A DNA stretch of 64,000 nt. It comes from Angelakisella massiliensis. Lineage in GTDB: Bacteria; Bacillota; Clostridia; Oscillospirales; Ruminococcaceae. Position 1 is the stretch's first letter. Each line of letters begins with the position of its first letter. Made by a program: the position numbers and the translations under genes. The stretch is taken from contig NZ_LT629945.1 of the NCBI RefSeq assembly GCF_900104675.1, positions 1,788,756-1,852,755 of the forward strand. Direction: 5' to 3'. Shown one piece after another: positions 31,308 through 41,632 of this stretch. The notes under the pieces are model-generated. The model ran no database searches. It saw only the letters and a list, made by a program, of their open reading frames with translations, and was not told where the DNA came from.

Positions 31308-34300
31308 ATGATCGAAAAATACAGAGTAAGTGAAGTAGCCCGGGATCTGGGCGCCGCCACCAAGGACGTGATCTCCATGCTGGAGAAACGGTTCCCCGGC
31401 GAAGCGAAAAAAAGTATGACTGTGCTGAGCAAGGAAGAGCTGGACTATGTTTTTGAGCATTATACTCAAAATAAGGCTTCCTCCGATCTGGACAGCTATT
31501 TTAAGATGAAGCATCCCGTGGCCTCCAAGGCCCCCGAAGCCCCCAAGGCAGCGGAAGCGCCCAAAGCTCCCAAGGCGGCGGAAGCCCCTAAGGCCCCCGA
31601 GACTGCCAAGGCGGCAGAAGCTCCCAAAGCTCCTGAGGCCCCCAAGGTAGTGGAAGCCCCCAAGGCTCCCGAGGCGCCCAAGGCGGTGGAAACACCCAAG
31701 GCCCCTGAGGCTCCCAAGGCGGCAGAAGCTCCCAAAGCTCCTGAGGCCCCCAAAGCAGTGGAAGCCCCTAAGGCTCCTGAGGCCCCTAAGGCAGCGGAGA
31801 CTCCCAAAGCCCCTGAGCAGGCCAAGCCCGCCCAGAATCAGGGCGAAGCACCCCGGAGCAATGGTTTTTCCGGGGAGCGGAGAAACAACGGTCAGGATGG
31901 TCAGCGCACCTTCGACCGGAATAACGGCCAGGGCGGCCAGCGCACCTTCGACCGGAACAATGGCCAGGGCGGTCAGCGTCCCTTCGACCGGAACAACGGC
32001 CAGGGTGGTCAGCGTTCCTTCGACCGGAACAATGGCCAGGGCGGTCAGCGCACCTTTGACCGGAACAGCGGCCAGGGCGGTCAGCGCACCTTTGACCGGA
32101 ACAACGGCCAGGGCGGTCAGCGCACCTTTGACCGGAACAACGGCCAGGGCGGTCAGCGTTCCTTCGACCGGAACAATGGCCAGGGCGGTCAGCGCACCTT
32201 TGACCGGAACAATGGTCAGGGTGGTCAGCGTCCCTTCGACCGGAATAACGGCCAGGGCGGCCAGCGTCCCTTCGGCGGACCCCGGGGCGCTCAGCAGACT
32301 CCTCCCAAGCCGATGCCTGCGCCTCCGATTTTCGACGACAGCAAGCCGGTGGAAATCAAGATGCAGCAGCCCAAAAAGAAGGCTCCCAAAGCGGAGCGCC
32401 CTGTTCACACCACTTCCGCTCCTTCCGCGCCTGTGGTAGTGGATATGCGTTCCTCTGAGGTCAACCTGGATAAATATAATGAGCGTTATGAAAATATCGC
32501 TCCCGCCACCGCTCCCCGGGACAACGGTGTGAAGAAGCAGAAGCTCAACCAGCGCTCCGCCAAGAAGGGCAAGGCCTTCATGAGCCGCAAGGAGCGGGAG
32601 GAAGAGAAGATGCGCCGCCTGGAGATGGAGCGTCAGCGCCGTCAGCGTCTGGAAGTGACCCTGCCCGAGGAGATCTCGGTGGGTGATCTGGCCGCTCTGC
32701 TGAAAGTTCAGGCCAGCGAGATCATCAAGCGCCTGATGCCTTTGGGCGTGATGGCTTCCATCAGCGATATCATCGATTACGATACTGCCGCCCTGGTGGC
32801 CATGGAGATCGGCGCCAAGGTCTCCAAGGAAGTGGTGGTCACCATTGAGGACCGCCTGTTTGAGCAGGAAGATACCGAGAGCGATACCACACCCCGTCCT
32901 CCTGTCGTGGTGGTCATGGGCCACGTGGACCACGGCAAGACCTCCCTGCTGGATGCCATCCGCAACGCTCATGTGGTGGAAGGTGAAGCCGGCGGTATTA
33001 CCCAGCACATCGGCGCTTATCAGGTACAGATCAACGGCCGTCCCATCACCTTCCTGGATACTCCCGGACACGCCGCCTTTACCGCTATGCGTGCCCGCGG
33101 CGCCCAGGCTACCGATATCGCGGTGCTGGTGGTAGCGGCGGACGATGGTATCATGCCTCAGACCATTGAGGCCATCAACCACGCCAAAGCGGCCAATGTG
33201 GATATTATCGTAGCCATCAACAAGATGGATAAACCCCATGCCAATCCCGACAAGGTCAAGCAGCAGCTGACCGAGCACGGTCTGGTGCCTGAGGAATGGG
33301 GCGGCGACGTCATCTGCGTTCCCGTTTCCGCCAAGGCCCGCACCGGTATCGACAATCTGCTGGAGACCATTCAGCTGGTGGCCGATCTGAAGGAACTGAA
33401 AGCCAATCCCAACCGTATGGCAAAGGGTACCGTCATCGAAGCCAAGCTGGATAAGGGCCGCGGTCCTGTGGCCACCGTGCTGGTGCAGAATGGTACTCTC
33501 CATGAGGGTGACGTCCTGATTGCCGGTACTGCCGTGGGCCGTGTCCGTGTGATGATCAACGATAAGGGACAGCGGGTCAGTGAGGCTCTTCCCTCCACTC
33601 CTGTGGAGATCACCGGTTTGGCAGAGGTTCCTTCCGCCGGCGATACCTTCAACGCTGTTGAGGATGAGCGTCTGGCCAGAGAGCTGGTGGAGAAGCGCCG
33701 GATGGAAGCCAAGGAGGAGATGTTCAAGTCCTACCAGAAGGTAACGCTGGATAATCTCTTCGATCAGATCTCCGAGGGCGAGATGAAGGAGCTGCCCATC
33801 ATCGTCAAGGCGGACGTTCAGGGCTCTGTGGAGGCTGTGACACAGTCTTTGGAGAAGCTGTCCAATGACGAGGTTCGGGTACGGGTCATCCACGGTGCCG
33901 TAGGCGCTGTCAGCGAATCTGATGTGATGCTGGCCGAGGCTTCCGGAGCCATTATCGTCGGCTTTAACGTCCGTCCCGATCCCATCGCCAAGGAAAACGC
34001 CGAGCGGGTGGGCGTGGATATCCGGCTGTACCGGATCATCTATGACGCCATCGAGGAGATGGAGTCCGCCATGAAGGGTATGCTGGCGCCCAAGTTCAAG
34101 GATGTGGATCTGGGCCGTGCCGAAGTGCGTCAGGTGTACAACATCACCGGCGTGGGCAAGGTGGCCGGCTGCTATGTATTGGAAGGCAAGATCTCCCGGG
34201 GAGCCAGCATCCGTCTGGTACGGGATGGCATCATCATGTGCGATGTCAAGCTGTCCAGCCTCAAGCGTTTCAAGGACGACGTCAAGGAAGTGGCCGCCGG

Positions 34301-34391
34301 TTACGAGTGCGGCATGACGCTGGAGCGCACCACCGACCTGAAGGTGGGAGACATCTTCGAAGCCTATGAAAAACAGGAAATCAAGGAGTAA
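31308..34391 (+). CDS. infB: Translation initiation factor IF-2 with expanded repeat region
   Basis: 1027 residues from ATG 31308 (GAGGAGG upstream), longer than usual for Firmicutes (around 700-900). Order: IF2N domain (1-54), an Ala/Pro/Lys/Glu tract (about 73-174), eleven 12-residue repeats of [12 protein letters not shown] type (193-324), a charged segment, a second IF2N domain (about 450-500) and the GTPase domain. The GTPase carries [11 protein letters not shown] near residue 538, [15 protein letters not shown] and NKMDKP, followed by domains II-IV. It places initiator tRNA on the 30S subunit. Only the linker is unusual; all core motifs are intact. Confidence 0.96.
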   Translation: MIEKYRVSEVARDLGAATKDVISMLEKRFPGEAKKSMTVLSKEELDYVFEHYTQNKASSDLDSYFKMKHPVASKAPEAPKAAEAPKAPKAAEAPKAPETAKAAEAPKAPEAPKVVEAPKAPEAPKAVETPKAPEAPKAAEAPKAPEAPKAVEAPKAPEAPKAAETPKAPEQAKPAQNQGEAPRSNGFSGERRNNGQDGQRTFDRNNGQGGQRTFDRNNGQGGQRPFDRNNGQGGQRSFDRNNGQGGQRTFDRNSGQGGQRTFDRNNGQGGQRTFDRNNGQGGQRSFDRNNGQGGQRTFDRNNGQGGQRPFDRNNGQGGQRPFGGPRGAQQTPPKPMPAPPIFDDSKPVEIKMQQPKKKAPKAERPVHTTSAPSAPVVVDMRSSEVNLDKYNERYENIAPATAPRDNGVKKQKLNQRSAKKGKAFMSRKEREEEKMRRLEMERQRRQRLEVTLPEEISVGDLAALLKVQASEIIKRLMPLGVMASISDIIDYDTAALVAMEIGAKVSKEVVVTIEDRLFEQEDTESDTTPRPPVVVVMGHVDHGKTSLLDAIRNAHVVEGEAGGITQHIGAYQVQINGRPITFLDTPGHAAFTAMRARGAQATDIAVLVVAADDGIMPQTIEAINHAKAANVDIIVAINKMDKPHANPDKVKQQLTEHGLVPEEWGGDVICVPVSAKARTGIDNLLETIQLVADLKELKANPNRMAKGTVIEAKLDKGRGPVATVLVQNGTLHEGDVLIAGTAVGRVRVMINDKGQRVSEALPSTPVEITGLAEVPSAGDTFNAVEDERLARELVEKRRMEAKEEMFKSYQKVTLDNLFDQISEGEMKELPIIVKADVQGSVEAVTQSLEKLSNDEVRVRVIHGAVGAVSESDVMLAEASGAIIVGFNVRPDPIAKENAERVGVDIRLYRIIYDAIEEMESAMKGMLAPKFKDVDLGRAEVRQVYNITGVGKVAGCYVLEGKISRGASIRLVRDGIIMCDVKLSSLKRFKDDVKEVAAGYECGMTLERTTDLKVGDIFEAYEKQEIKE
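31527..31829 (+). repeat. APKAPE-type low-complexity repeat inside infB
   Basis: Irregular repeats of about 8 to 12 residues ([12 protein letters not shown] and variants) form an Ala/Pro-rich, alternating-charge linker. The codons vary between repeats, so the peptide pattern rather than the DNA seems conserved. Confidence 0.85.
31884..32279 (+). repeat. Eleven 36-bp tandem repeats inside infB
   Basis: Eleven consecutive 36-bp units encode N(N/S)GQ(G/D)GQR(T/P/S)FDR; the last ends FGG. Units differ mostly at synonymous sites and at the T/P/S position. The array keeps the frame and would be prone to slippage, so copy number may vary between strains. Confidence 0.95.
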
Positions 34392-34468
34392 TTCTTTCCG
34401 GCTGTAGGGGAGGGCCCCAGGCCCTTTCCCGCACCGGAATGGCGGCTCCATAAAGGAGGTTTTCTCTC

Positions 34469-34819
34469 ATGGTCAATTTTAAAAACCAACGTCTGAATGA
34501 AGACATCCGGCGGGAGCTGACAGATATTTTCCGGTCCCTCAAGGATCCCCGGATCGATCCGATGCTTTCCATCGTCAAGGTGGATCTGGCGAGGGATCAG
34601 TCCTACTGCAAAGTTTATGTCAGTTCCCTCAGCGGAATGGAGCGGGCCCGGGAATCTGTTCAGGGTCTGGTGAGCGCTACAGGTTTTATCCGGCGGGAGC
34701 TGGGGATACGCCTGGAAATGCGCCGCAGTCCGGAGCTGAAGTTCGTTGCTGACGATTCCATTGAACACAGCGCGGATATTGCACGCAAGCTTAACGAAAT
34801 CCATTCCAGGGAAGAGTGA
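34469..34819 (+). CDS. rbfA: Ribosome-binding factor A
   Basis: 116 residues. The RbfA KH-like fold is shown by RLNEDIRRELTDIFRSLKDPR and by YCKVYVSSLSG, RRELGIRLEMRRSPELKFVADDSIEHS. It binds the 30S subunit during late 16S rRNA maturation. AAAGGAGG precedes the ATG. It lies directly after infB as in most Firmicutes. Confidence 0.94.
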   Translation: MVNFKNQRLNEDIRRELTDIFRSLKDPRIDPMLSIVKVDLARDQSYCKVYVSSLSGMERARESVQGLVSATGFIRRELGIRLEMRRSPELKFVADDSIEHSADIARKLNEIHSREE

Positions 34820-34920
34820 TTCTTTCCCGTAAAACTGCGGAAAAAAGCTGCCATTCCCACCGCAGTTTTGAATGGCACACTGGAGGAAGGTTCCTCATTC
34901 CCAAGAAAGTACGGTGAAAC

Positions 34921-35895
34921 ATGGAAATCACATTGCAACAAGCCGCCCGGCAGCTGCTGGAGCAGGACCACATCACGATCCTTTGCCACCGTAAGCCGGA
35001 TGGAGATACCACCGGCAGCGCTCTGGCACTGTATGAGGCTTTGAGCGGTTTGGGCAAAAAGGTGCGCATCCGCTGCGGCGATCCTTTTCCGGAACAGTTC
35101 AGCTTTCTGACACAGGCTTATGAAGAACCCGGAGAGTTTCAGGAACAGTTTATAGTGGCGGTGGATGTGGCCAGCGCTCCCTTGCTGGGAAGCCTGGAGG
35201 CAGAATACGGCAGCAGAGTGGATCTGTGCATCGACCATCATGGTTCCAACAGCCGCTACGCCCGGCAGCTGCTGCTGGATGGCGGCGCGGCGGCAGCGGC
35301 GGAGCTGGTTTATCGGCTGATTGGTCAGCTGGAGGTGCCGCTGACTGCTCATATGGCCCTTTGCATCTATACCGGAATCGCCACAGATACCGGATGTTTC
35401 TGTTTTTCCAACACCACGCCGGCCAGTTTCCGCATTGCCGCGGAGGTATTGGAGACGGGAGCGCCGGTAGCGGAGGCCAACCGCCGTCTCTTTGAATCCA
35501 AAAAGCCCGGCCGGGTGGCATTGGAAGCCCGGGTATTGAGCGGATTGGAGTATTATTACGGCGGCCATTGTGCCGTGATTGTCATCCCCTCCGCGCTTCG
35601 GGAAGAATTTGGTGTGGACGACAGCGAACTGGATGGCCTTTCCTCCATCCCCCGGAAAATCGAAGGGGTTTGGGTAGGGGTGACCATCCGGGAACAGGAG
35701 GGCTGCTGCCGGGTTTCACTGCGGACCACGGCGGAGGCAGATGCCTGTGCCATTTGTGCCGCTTTTGGAGGCGGCGGACATGTGCGGGCATCCGGCTGCA
35801 CCATTGAAGGAACGCCGCAGCGGGCCAAAGAACTGCTGCTTCGGGAGATTGGCTGTCAGGTATTTTCGGGAATGTCCCCTGAGGCCGGTGAGTGA
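34921..35895 (+). CDS. nrnA: DHH/DHHA1 phosphoesterase (NrnA-type nanoRNase/pAp phosphatase)
   Basis: 324 residues. DHH motifs: ILCHRKPDGDTTGSALAL, VAVDVASAP and the namesake DHHGSN (about residue 105); a DHHA1 domain ends FGGGGHVRASGCTIEG. The protein degrades oligoribonucleotides of 2-5 bases and dephosphorylates pAp. The position between rbfA and truB is typical. No strong ribosome site is seen before ATG 34921. Confidence 0.92.
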   Translation: MEITLQQAARQLLEQDHITILCHRKPDGDTTGSALALYEALSGLGKKVRIRCGDPFPEQFSFLTQAYEEPGEFQEQFIVAVDVASAPLLGSLEAEYGSRVDLCIDHHGSNSRYARQLLLDGGAAAAAELVYRLIGQLEVPLTAHMALCIYTGIATDTGCFCFSNTTPASFRIAAEVLETGAPVAEANRRLFESKKPGRVALEARVLSGLEYYYGGHCAVIVIPSALREEFGVDDSELDGLSSIPRKIEGVWVGVTIREQEGCCRVSLRTTAEADACAICAAFGGGGHVRASGCTIEGTPQRAKELLLREIGCQVFSGMSPEAGE

Positions 35896-35906
35896 GGGGA
35901 GGTTCC

Positions 35907-36809
35907 ATGACCGACGGTATTATTTGTATCGACAAACCGGAGGGTTTTACCTCCTTTGATGTGGTAGCGAAAACCAGGGGCATCACCAAATGCCGCAAAA
36001 TCGGCCACGGCGGGACCCTGGACCCCATGGCTACCGGTGTGCTGCCCCTCTTTTTCGGACGGGCGGCCAAGGCGATGTCCCTGATGCCGGTACAGGAAAA
36101 ACGGTATACTGCTTCCTTCCAGCTGGGGATCGTCACCGACAGTCAGGATCTTTCCGGCACAGTATTGGAAAGATTGCCGGCCCATGTCACCAGAGAGCAG
36201 CTGGAGCAGGCCCTCATCCCCATGCGTGGAGAGCAAAAGCAGCTGCCGCCCATGTTTTCCGCTGTTTGGGTGGATGGGCAGCGGCTGTATAATCTGGCCC
36301 GTCAGGGCAGGGAAGTGGAGCGCCCTCTGCGGGATGTGGTGATCCATTCTCTGGAGCTGCTGGATTTTGATGAGGAGCGTCAGACCGGCGTAGTGGATAT
36401 CCGCTGCTCCAAGGGGACCTATGTGCGAACCATCTGTCATGATATTGGACAGACTCTGGGCTGCGGAGCGGCATTGTCGGCTCTGCGGCGCACCGAGACA
36501 CTGGGCTATGGCATTCAGTGCTGCCATACGCTGGATCAGCTCCAGCAGCTGGCGGACGAGGGGCGGCTGGATGAGGTGACGCTGCCGGTGGAGAGCGCTT
36601 TTACAGCTTATCCCCGGATTTATCTGTCTCCCAAGCAGGCGGGAATGTTCCTCAACGGCGTTCGTTTGGATACCAAGCGTATCCGTTGTCCCGCTCAGGA
36701 AGATATGGTGCGGGTGATGGCGGATGGAAAGTTTTTGGGTCTGGCCCGGATCGACCGCCAGGCAGAAGAGCTGATCATCGTAAAGCTGTTTGTGCTGGAG
36801 CAGGAATAA
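35907..36809 (+). CDS. truB: tRNA pseudouridine-55 synthase TruB
   Basis: 300 residues from ATG 35907, which has GGGGAGG upstream (the frame opens at 35892). Motif I GIICIDKPEGFTSFDVV, the catalytic GHGGTLDPMATGVLPL with its Asp, and VDIRCSKGTYVRTICHDIG are all present. It converts U55 in the T-loop of tRNA. It starts 11 bases after the nrnA stop. Confidence 0.95.
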   Translation: MTDGIICIDKPEGFTSFDVVAKTRGITKCRKIGHGGTLDPMATGVLPLFFGRAAKAMSLMPVQEKRYTASFQLGIVTDSQDLSGTVLERLPAHVTREQLEQALIPMRGEQKQLPPMFSAVWVDGQRLYNLARQGREVERPLRDVVIHSLELLDFDEERQTGVVDIRCSKGTYVRTICHDIGQTLGCGAALSALRRTETLGYGIQCCHTLDQLQQLADEGRLDEVTLPVESAFTAYPRIYLSPKQAGMFLNGVRLDTKRIRCPAQEDMVRVMADGKFLGLARIDRQAEELIIVKLFVLEQE

Positions 36810-36934
36810 AAGCGGCTGAAATTATAGAAAGCCGTGATTTTCTGTGGAGAGCGCAGCGCCGGCGCGCCGGGAGTGCCTGATCATTTCTTTGTCGTTAAAC
36901 GCAAAGGCCCGCACAAGGGCAGGGAGGTTTATCC

Positions 36935-37855
36935 TTGATACGTTCACAAGATATCACCCAGCAGCGGCAGCAGGAAGCCGCAGTCGCACTGGGCTTTTTT
37001 GACGGGGTCCATTTGGGTCACCGGGCCGTCATCGGCGCGGCGATTGAAGAGGGGCGTAAACGGGGGCTTGCGTCCCGGGTATTTACCTTTGATCCGGCAG
37101 GGGACAAGCCTGCCTCCAAAAATGCCCTCACCCTTCTCCAAACCGAGGAGCAGAAGGACCGGGTTCTGGAGGCTATGGGAGCAGATGAAGTGGTATGTCC
37201 GCCCTTTTCCAGCTTCAAGAATCTGTCTCCGGAAGATTTTTTTCATCATTTGCTGATGGATACCCTGAGGGCCAGAGTACTTACCTGTGGTGAAAATTAC
37301 CGCTTTGGTCATTTTGCCGCCGCAGGGGTTGACCAGCTGCGGGAAATGTGCTGCCAGGCAGGTGTACAGCTGGTGGTGGTGCCTCCGGTAACGCTGGATG
37401 GAGAGATGATTTCTTCCACCCGGATCCGGCAGGCGCTGCGTGACGGCGATGTGGAGCTGGCAAACCGGATGCTGGGGGCGCCCTTTACGCTGGAGGCTCC
37501 GGTTGTTCACGGCAAGCAATGGGGACGTACAGTTTCCTGTCCCACCATTAATCAGCTGTTTCCGGAGGGCTTTACTGTTCCACGGTATGGCGTATACGCC
37601 GCAGAGGTGATGGTGGATGGCCGTCGGTATCGGGGCGTGACCAATATCGGCGTCAAGCCCACCATGCAGGACAATTATCTCACCTGTGAAACCTATCTGC
37701 TGGATTTCAGCGGTGATTTATATGAGAAAACTGTGGGGGTATCGCTGATTCATTTTCTGCGGCCGGAAACCAGGTTTTCTTCAGCGGCGGAGTTATCGGA
37801 GCAGATCCACAGGGACATTCGTCAGGTGGAGCAAGCTTTGCCGGCAGGCTGCTGA
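36935..37855 (+). CDS. ribF: Bifunctional riboflavin kinase/FAD synthetase
   Basis: 306 residues, TTG start at 36935 with GGGAGG upstream. The FAD synthetase domain has LGFFDGVHLGHRAVI and SSTRIRQALRDGDVELANRML; the riboflavin kinase domain has YGVYAAEVMVDGRRYRGVTNIGVKPT and the ETYLLDF strand. It makes FMN and then FAD. The truB-ribF-rpsO order is conserved in Firmicutes. Confidence 0.95.
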   Translation: MIRSQDITQQRQQEAAVALGFFDGVHLGHRAVIGAAIEEGRKRGLASRVFTFDPAGDKPASKNALTLLQTEEQKDRVLEAMGADEVVCPPFSSFKNLSPEDFFHHLLMDTLRARVLTCGENYRFGHFAAAGVDQLREMCCQAGVQLVVVPPVTLDGEMISSTRIRQALRDGDVELANRMLGAPFTLEAPVVHGKQWGRTVSCPTINQLFPEGFTVPRYGVYAAEVMVDGRRYRGVTNIGVKPTMQDNYLTCETYLLDFSGDLYEKTVGVSLIHFLRPETRFSSAAELSEQIHRDIRQVEQALPAGC

Positions 37856-38004
37856 CAGAGGTTGAAAGGGCAGCCGGTTGTTTTTAGAGGAGTTGGAGAT
37901 TCGGGATAAAAGTCAGGTGCGTGTCCTGATTTTTACCATATTTGATTCAGGGCATGCTGTTATGGGAGATGCCCGCAATCTGAATACGCAAAGGAGCATC
38001 CGTA

Positions 38005-38433
38005 ATGAAAAAGAACAAGCATCATTCTGTTGAGTTCAAGCGTACTGAGGCAAAAGACACTTCCGCACTTTCCAAAGCGAAGATGAAAAAAACCATTATC
38101 GTTGTAGTGGTGATCATCGCGGTGATCGTTGTGGCGGCTTTGATCGATCATTCCATCCGTCATCCCCGGACCCAGGATGAAACTGACGCCATGAATCAGA
38201 TTTTTGGACAGGGCGTAATCTCCAACAATCCCGAAATCGAATATGATACTCCTGTCACCATCAATGTTCTGGAAATGGAGACTATCGATGGGAAAGACTA
38301 TTATCCTGTAGAGGTCATCGCCGGAGATGAAGGCAGCGAAAAGCTGTATGGTCCTTATTATGTGCGTCTGAGCGATTCCCGCATCTTCCTCAAGGACAGC
38401 ACCACCGGCCAGCTGGTTCCCTACGGCGTATAA
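38005..38433 (+). CDS. Small single-pass membrane protein, unknown
   Basis: 142 residues with a basic cytoplasmic N-terminus (MKKNKHHSVEFKRTEAK), one membrane segment (TIIVVVVIIAVIVVAALI, about residues 32-49) and an extracytoplasmic acidic domain of about 90 residues. The ATG at 38005 has AAAGGAG. It lies between ribF and rpsO. I do not recognise the family, and nothing suggests an enzyme. Confidence 0.6.
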   Translation: MKKNKHHSVEFKRTEAKDTSALSKAKMKKTIIVVVVIIAVIVVAALIDHSIRHPRTQDETDAMNQIFGQGVISNNPEIEYDTPVTINVLEMETIDGKDYYPVEVIAGDEGSEKLYGPYYVRLSDSRIFLKDSTTGQLVPYGV

Positions 38434-38507
38434 CAACAGGCAGATCCGGTTTTCCGCTATGCCTTGGGGAAAAGGAAAAGTTTTCCCTTTCTTCCATCGG
38501 CAGCTCT

Positions 38508-38535
38508 TTACATTGGCGGTATCTTATGCTATAAT
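38508..38535 (+). promoter_or_regulatory. Promoter of rpsO
   Basis: TTACAT (38508-38513), a 16-bp spacer and TATAAT (38530-38535). It leaves a leader of about 125 bases before rpsO. Confidence 0.6.
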
Positions 38536-38545
38536 ACCGTATTGT

Positions 38546-38666
38546 GAACTGCGCTTCGCAGTTTGTGACATCGACCGCTTCTCAGCCGGAGGGAAAAGCC
38601 CCTGCCCGGGGATCTTCACCCGCCTCCCGCTTGGATGCCGGCGAAATATCAAATGAGGTGAAAGAT
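38546..38666 (+). promoter_or_regulatory. rpsO leader, possible S15 autoregulatory structure
   Basis: The leader contains ACTGCG-CTT-CGCAGT, a tight hairpin near 38550, then several GC-rich complementary stretches (CAGCCGGAGGG, CCCCTGCCCGGGG). S15 represses its own mRNA by binding structured leaders in many bacteria, but the exact fold here is not established. Confidence 0.4.
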
Positions 38667-38933
38667 ATGATCGCAAAAGAGACAAAAACTGAAATCATTA
38701 CCAAGTATGCCACCCATGAGGGCGACACCGGTTCTCCCGAGGTACAGATTGCTGTCCTCAGCGCCCGCATCAATGAGCTGACCGAGCACCTGAAGGTTCA
38801 CAAGAAGGACCATCACTCCCGCCGCGGTCTGCTGAAGATGGTTGGTCACAGAAGAAACCTGCTCAACTACCTCCAGAAGAAGGACATTGAGCGGTATCGT
38901 GCCATCGTTGCCAAGCTGGGTCTGCGTAAGTAA
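38667..38933 (+). CDS. rpsO: Ribosomal protein S15
   Basis: 88 residues from ATG 38667 with GAGGTG upstream. Typical S15 pattern: [38 protein letters not shown] and [13 protein letters not shown], ending VAKLGLRK. It binds 16S rRNA and organises the 30S platform. The earlier in-frame start at 38544 lies in the leader. Confidence 0.97.
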   Translation: MIAKETKTEIITKYATHEGDTGSPEVQIAVLSARINELTEHLKVHKKDHHSRRGLLKMVGHRRNLLNYLQKKDIERYRAIVAKLGLRK

Positions 38934-38947
38934 ACAGTTTTTTGCCG

Positions 38948-38980
38948 GAAGGCAGGCGGGCGTTTGTCCTGCCTGCCTTC
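38948..38980 (+). terminator. Hairpin downstream of rpsO
   Basis: GAAGGCAGGC (38948-38957) pairs with GCCTGCCTTC (38971-38980), a perfect 10-bp stem, but no T-run follows. It may be a weak terminator or RNA processing site before pnp. Confidence 0.45.
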
Positions 38981-39202
38981 TGCCTGCATAATGCGGACCT
39001 GCCGCGGCAGGCAGGGCAAGGGCCATTTCCCGGCGGAAGGTTCCGCCATGAACGACTTCCGGTGGGGTGCTTCAGTGTTCAGCAGTGAATCGAGAGCCTG
39101 TTTTGTGTAACAGGAGCTGGATTAATTGCTTAACACAGCAGTATCCGCCGGAAAACCGAGGCTGCGGTAATCAGCCAGAAGTGTAGACTGGAGGAAACTG
39201 TC

Positions 39203-41314
39203 ATGTTTGAAAATTTCCGAGTGTTCGAAACCGAATTCGCAGGAAAAAAGATCTCCTTCGAGACCGGTAAAATGTGCTGCCTGGCCAATGGCTCTGTGCT
39301 GGTGCGTTATGGCGAGACCACTGTGCTGGTCAACGCCACCGCTTCCGCCAAGCCTCGTGACGGCATTGATTTTCTGCCCCTTTCTGTAGATTTTGAGGAA
39401 AAGCTGTATTCTGTGGGCAAGATCCCCGGCTCCTTCCTCAAGAGAGAGGGCCGTCCCACCGATAAAGCGATCCTCTGCTCCCGTCTGGTGGACCGTCCCA
39501 TCCGTCCCCTGTTCCCCAAGGACATGAGAAACGATGTATCCGTTGTGATGACCGTTCTGTCTGTGGATCCTGACTGCCTGCCGGAGATCGCCGGTATGCT
39601 GGGCGCTTCCTTTGCCCTGTCCATTTCCGACATTCCGTGGAACGGACCTATCGCCGGCATCAATGTGGGCCTGGTGGATGGCGAGATCATCCTCTGCCCC
39701 AATGCTGAGCAGCGGGCCAAGAGCGACCTGAACCTGACTGTGGCCGCCACTGAGAAAAAGGTGTGCATGATCGAGGCGGGCGCCAACGAGGTGGACGATG
39801 ACACCATGCTGGAAGCCATCATGAAGGGCTTTGAGGAAGCCAAGAAGATGGTCATGTTCATCAAGGGCGTGCAGGCTGAGATCGGCAAGCCCAAGTTTGA
39901 GTTCCCCTCTCAGGAGGTAGATCCCGATCTGTTCGCGGCAATCAAGGAGTTCGCCGAGGACCGTGTGAAGGAAGCTCTGGACACCAACGACAAGAATGTT
40001 CGGGAAGCCCGTCTGGCTCCTATCGTGGCGGATATCCACGAAAAGTTTGACGAAACCCATCCTGAGCAGATCGCCATGATCGACGAATGCATCTACAAGC
40101 TGCAAAAATATATCGTCCGCCGCTGGCTGCTGGATGAGCAGAAGCGCGTGGACGGCAGAGGTATGGATGAGATCCGTCCTCTGGCCGCTGAAGTGGGCCT
40201 CATTCCCCGTGTACACGGCAGCGGTATGTTCACCCGCGGCCAGACCCAGGTGCTGACTATCGCCACCCTGGGCACCATCCGGGAAGCCCAGATGCTGGAC
40301 GGCATCGACGGCGAGACCACCAAGCGCTATATGCATCAGTACAACTTCCCCTCCTACTCGGTGGGTGAGACCCGTCCCAGCAGAGGCCCCGGCCGTCGTG
40401 AGATCGGCCACGGCGCTCTGGCGGAGCGTGCTCTGGAGCCTGTGATTCCTTCCGTTGAGGAGTTCCCCTATGCCATCCGTATGGTTTCCGAGGTTCTTTC
40501 CTCCAATGGTTCCACCTCTCAGGGCTCCATCTGCGGCTCCACTCTGGCGCTGATGGATGCCGGCGTGCCCATCAAGGCTCCTGTTGCCGGTATTTCCTGC
40601 GGCCTGATCACCGAGGGTGACCGCTGGATGACCATGGTGGATATCCAGGGCCTGGAGGACTTCTTCGGCGATATGGACTTCAAGGTGGGCGGTACTCACA
40701 AGGGTATCACCGCCATCCAGATGGATCTGAAGATCGACGGTCTTACTCCTGAGATCATCAAGGAGGCCTTTGCCAAGACCCACAAGGCCCGGGATTACAT
40801 CCTGGATGAGATCATGCTCAAGGCGATTCCCGAGGTTCGTCCCGAGCTGTCCAAATATGCCCCCAAGATGCTCACCATGACCATCGATCCCGATAAGATT
40901 CGCGAGGTGATCGGTTCCGGCGGTAAGGTGATCCAGAAGATCTGCGCTGAGTGCGATGTCAAGATCGACATTGAGGACGACGGTCATGTGTTTGTTTCCG
41001 CCATCGATATGGACAATGCCCGCCGCGCTGTCACCGTCATTGAGACCATCGTCAATGATCCTGAGGTGGGCGCCATCTACAAGGGCGTTGTCACCCGTCT
41101 GATGACCTTCGGCGCTTTCGTGGAGATCGCCCCCGGCAAGGAGGGCCTGGTCCACATCTCCAAGCTGGACAGCAAGCGTGTGGAGAAGGTGGAGGATGTG
41201 GTCGCCGTTGGTGACGAGATCCTGGTAATGGTCAGTGAGATCGATCAGCAGGGCCGCATCAATCTCTCCCGCAAGGATGCCATTGCCGCCATGGAGGCCA
41301 GAAAGCATCAGTAA
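39203..41314 (+). CDS. pnp: Polyribonucleotide nucleotidyltransferase (PNPase)
   Basis: 703 residues. Two RNase PH domains (first about 1-210; second with GSGMFTRGQTQVLTIATLG and IEEFPYAIR-like VSEVLSSNGSTSQGSICGS), then KH (MTIDPDKIREVIGSGGKVIQKI) and S1 (YKGVVTRLMTFGAFVEIAPGKEGLVHISKL). It is a 3'-5' phosphorolytic exoribonuclease in mRNA decay. GGAGG precedes the ATG. The rpsO-pnp pair is conserved across bacteria. Confidence 0.97.
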   Translation: MFENFRVFETEFAGKKISFETGKMCCLANGSVLVRYGETTVLVNATASAKPRDGIDFLPLSVDFEEKLYSVGKIPGSFLKREGRPTDKAILCSRLVDRPIRPLFPKDMRNDVSVVMTVLSVDPDCLPEIAGMLGASFALSISDIPWNGPIAGINVGLVDGEIILCPNAEQRAKSDLNLTVAATEKKVCMIEAGANEVDDDTMLEAIMKGFEEAKKMVMFIKGVQAEIGKPKFEFPSQEVDPDLFAAIKEFAEDRVKEALDTNDKNVREARLAPIVADIHEKFDETHPEQIAMIDECIYKLQKYIVRRWLLDEQKRVDGRGMDEIRPLAAEVGLIPRVHGSGMFTRGQTQVLTIATLGTIREAQMLDGIDGETTKRYMHQYNFPSYSVGETRPSRGPGRREIGHGALAERALEPVIPSVEEFPYAIRMVSEVLSSNGSTSQGSICGSTLALMDAGVPIKAPVAGISCGLITEGDRWMTMVDIQGLEDFFGDMDFKVGGTHKGITAIQMDLKIDGLTPEIIKEAFAKTHKARDYILDEIMLKAIPEVRPELSKYAPKMLTMTIDPDKIREVIGSGGKVIQKICAECDVKIDIEDDGHVFVSAIDMDNARRAVTVIETIVNDPEVGAIYKGVVTRLMTFGAFVEIAPGKEGLVHISKLDSKRVEKVEDVVAVGDEILVMVSEIDQQGRINLSRKDAIAAMEARKHQ

Positions 41315-41392
41315 TCAGTAACATGGACGCCGGCGAGACGGCCGACGCCTTTCCCTCCGGGGACAAAAACGGAACAAGGAAAGCGAAACGGC

Positions 41393-41434
41393 AACGTCTC
41401 AGACTTTGGGCTTCCAGGGTCTGGGACGTTTTCT
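41393..41434 (+). terminator. Rho-independent terminator after pnp
   Basis: AACGTCTCAGAC (41393-41404) and GTCTGGGACGTT (41419-41430) form a 12-bp stem with one T-G pair, followed by TTCTT. Confidence 0.75.
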
Positions 41435-41503
41435 TGCTGAGGATTTCAGCGCGGCTCCCACAGGATGAAGAATGAATAAATAACAAACATTTTGTCGTGG
41501 AAC

Positions 41504-41532
41504 TTGTGAGTTGGGCTGGATTCTGTTACAAT
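41504..41532 (+). promoter_or_regulatory. Promoter of the CNNM/CBS protein gene
   Basis: TTGTGA (41504-41509), a 17-bp spacer and TACAAT (41527-41532). The remainder of the gap 41315-41623 carries only the pnp terminator. Confidence 0.6.
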
Positions 41533-41632
41533 GTATGATAACATCCGGCATTCCGGGTGTTGCTCCGGCGGCGAGAAGCCGGAAATCAATAAATTTAAAA
41601 AAGAAAGTGGAGTTGGTTTTTTCTTGGGCAGT

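Noticed and set aside
31884..32279. Possible CRISPR-like array of 36-bp units
   Set aside because: The units are contiguous with no spacers and keep the infB reading frame, so they are protein repeats.
31176..34451. 1091-codon open frame antisense to infB
   Set aside because: Its repetitive composition mirrors the infB repeats and there is no ribosome site or domain.
39122..41308. 728-codon open frame antisense to pnp
   Set aside because: It mirrors the pnp reading frame; pnp has all expected domains.
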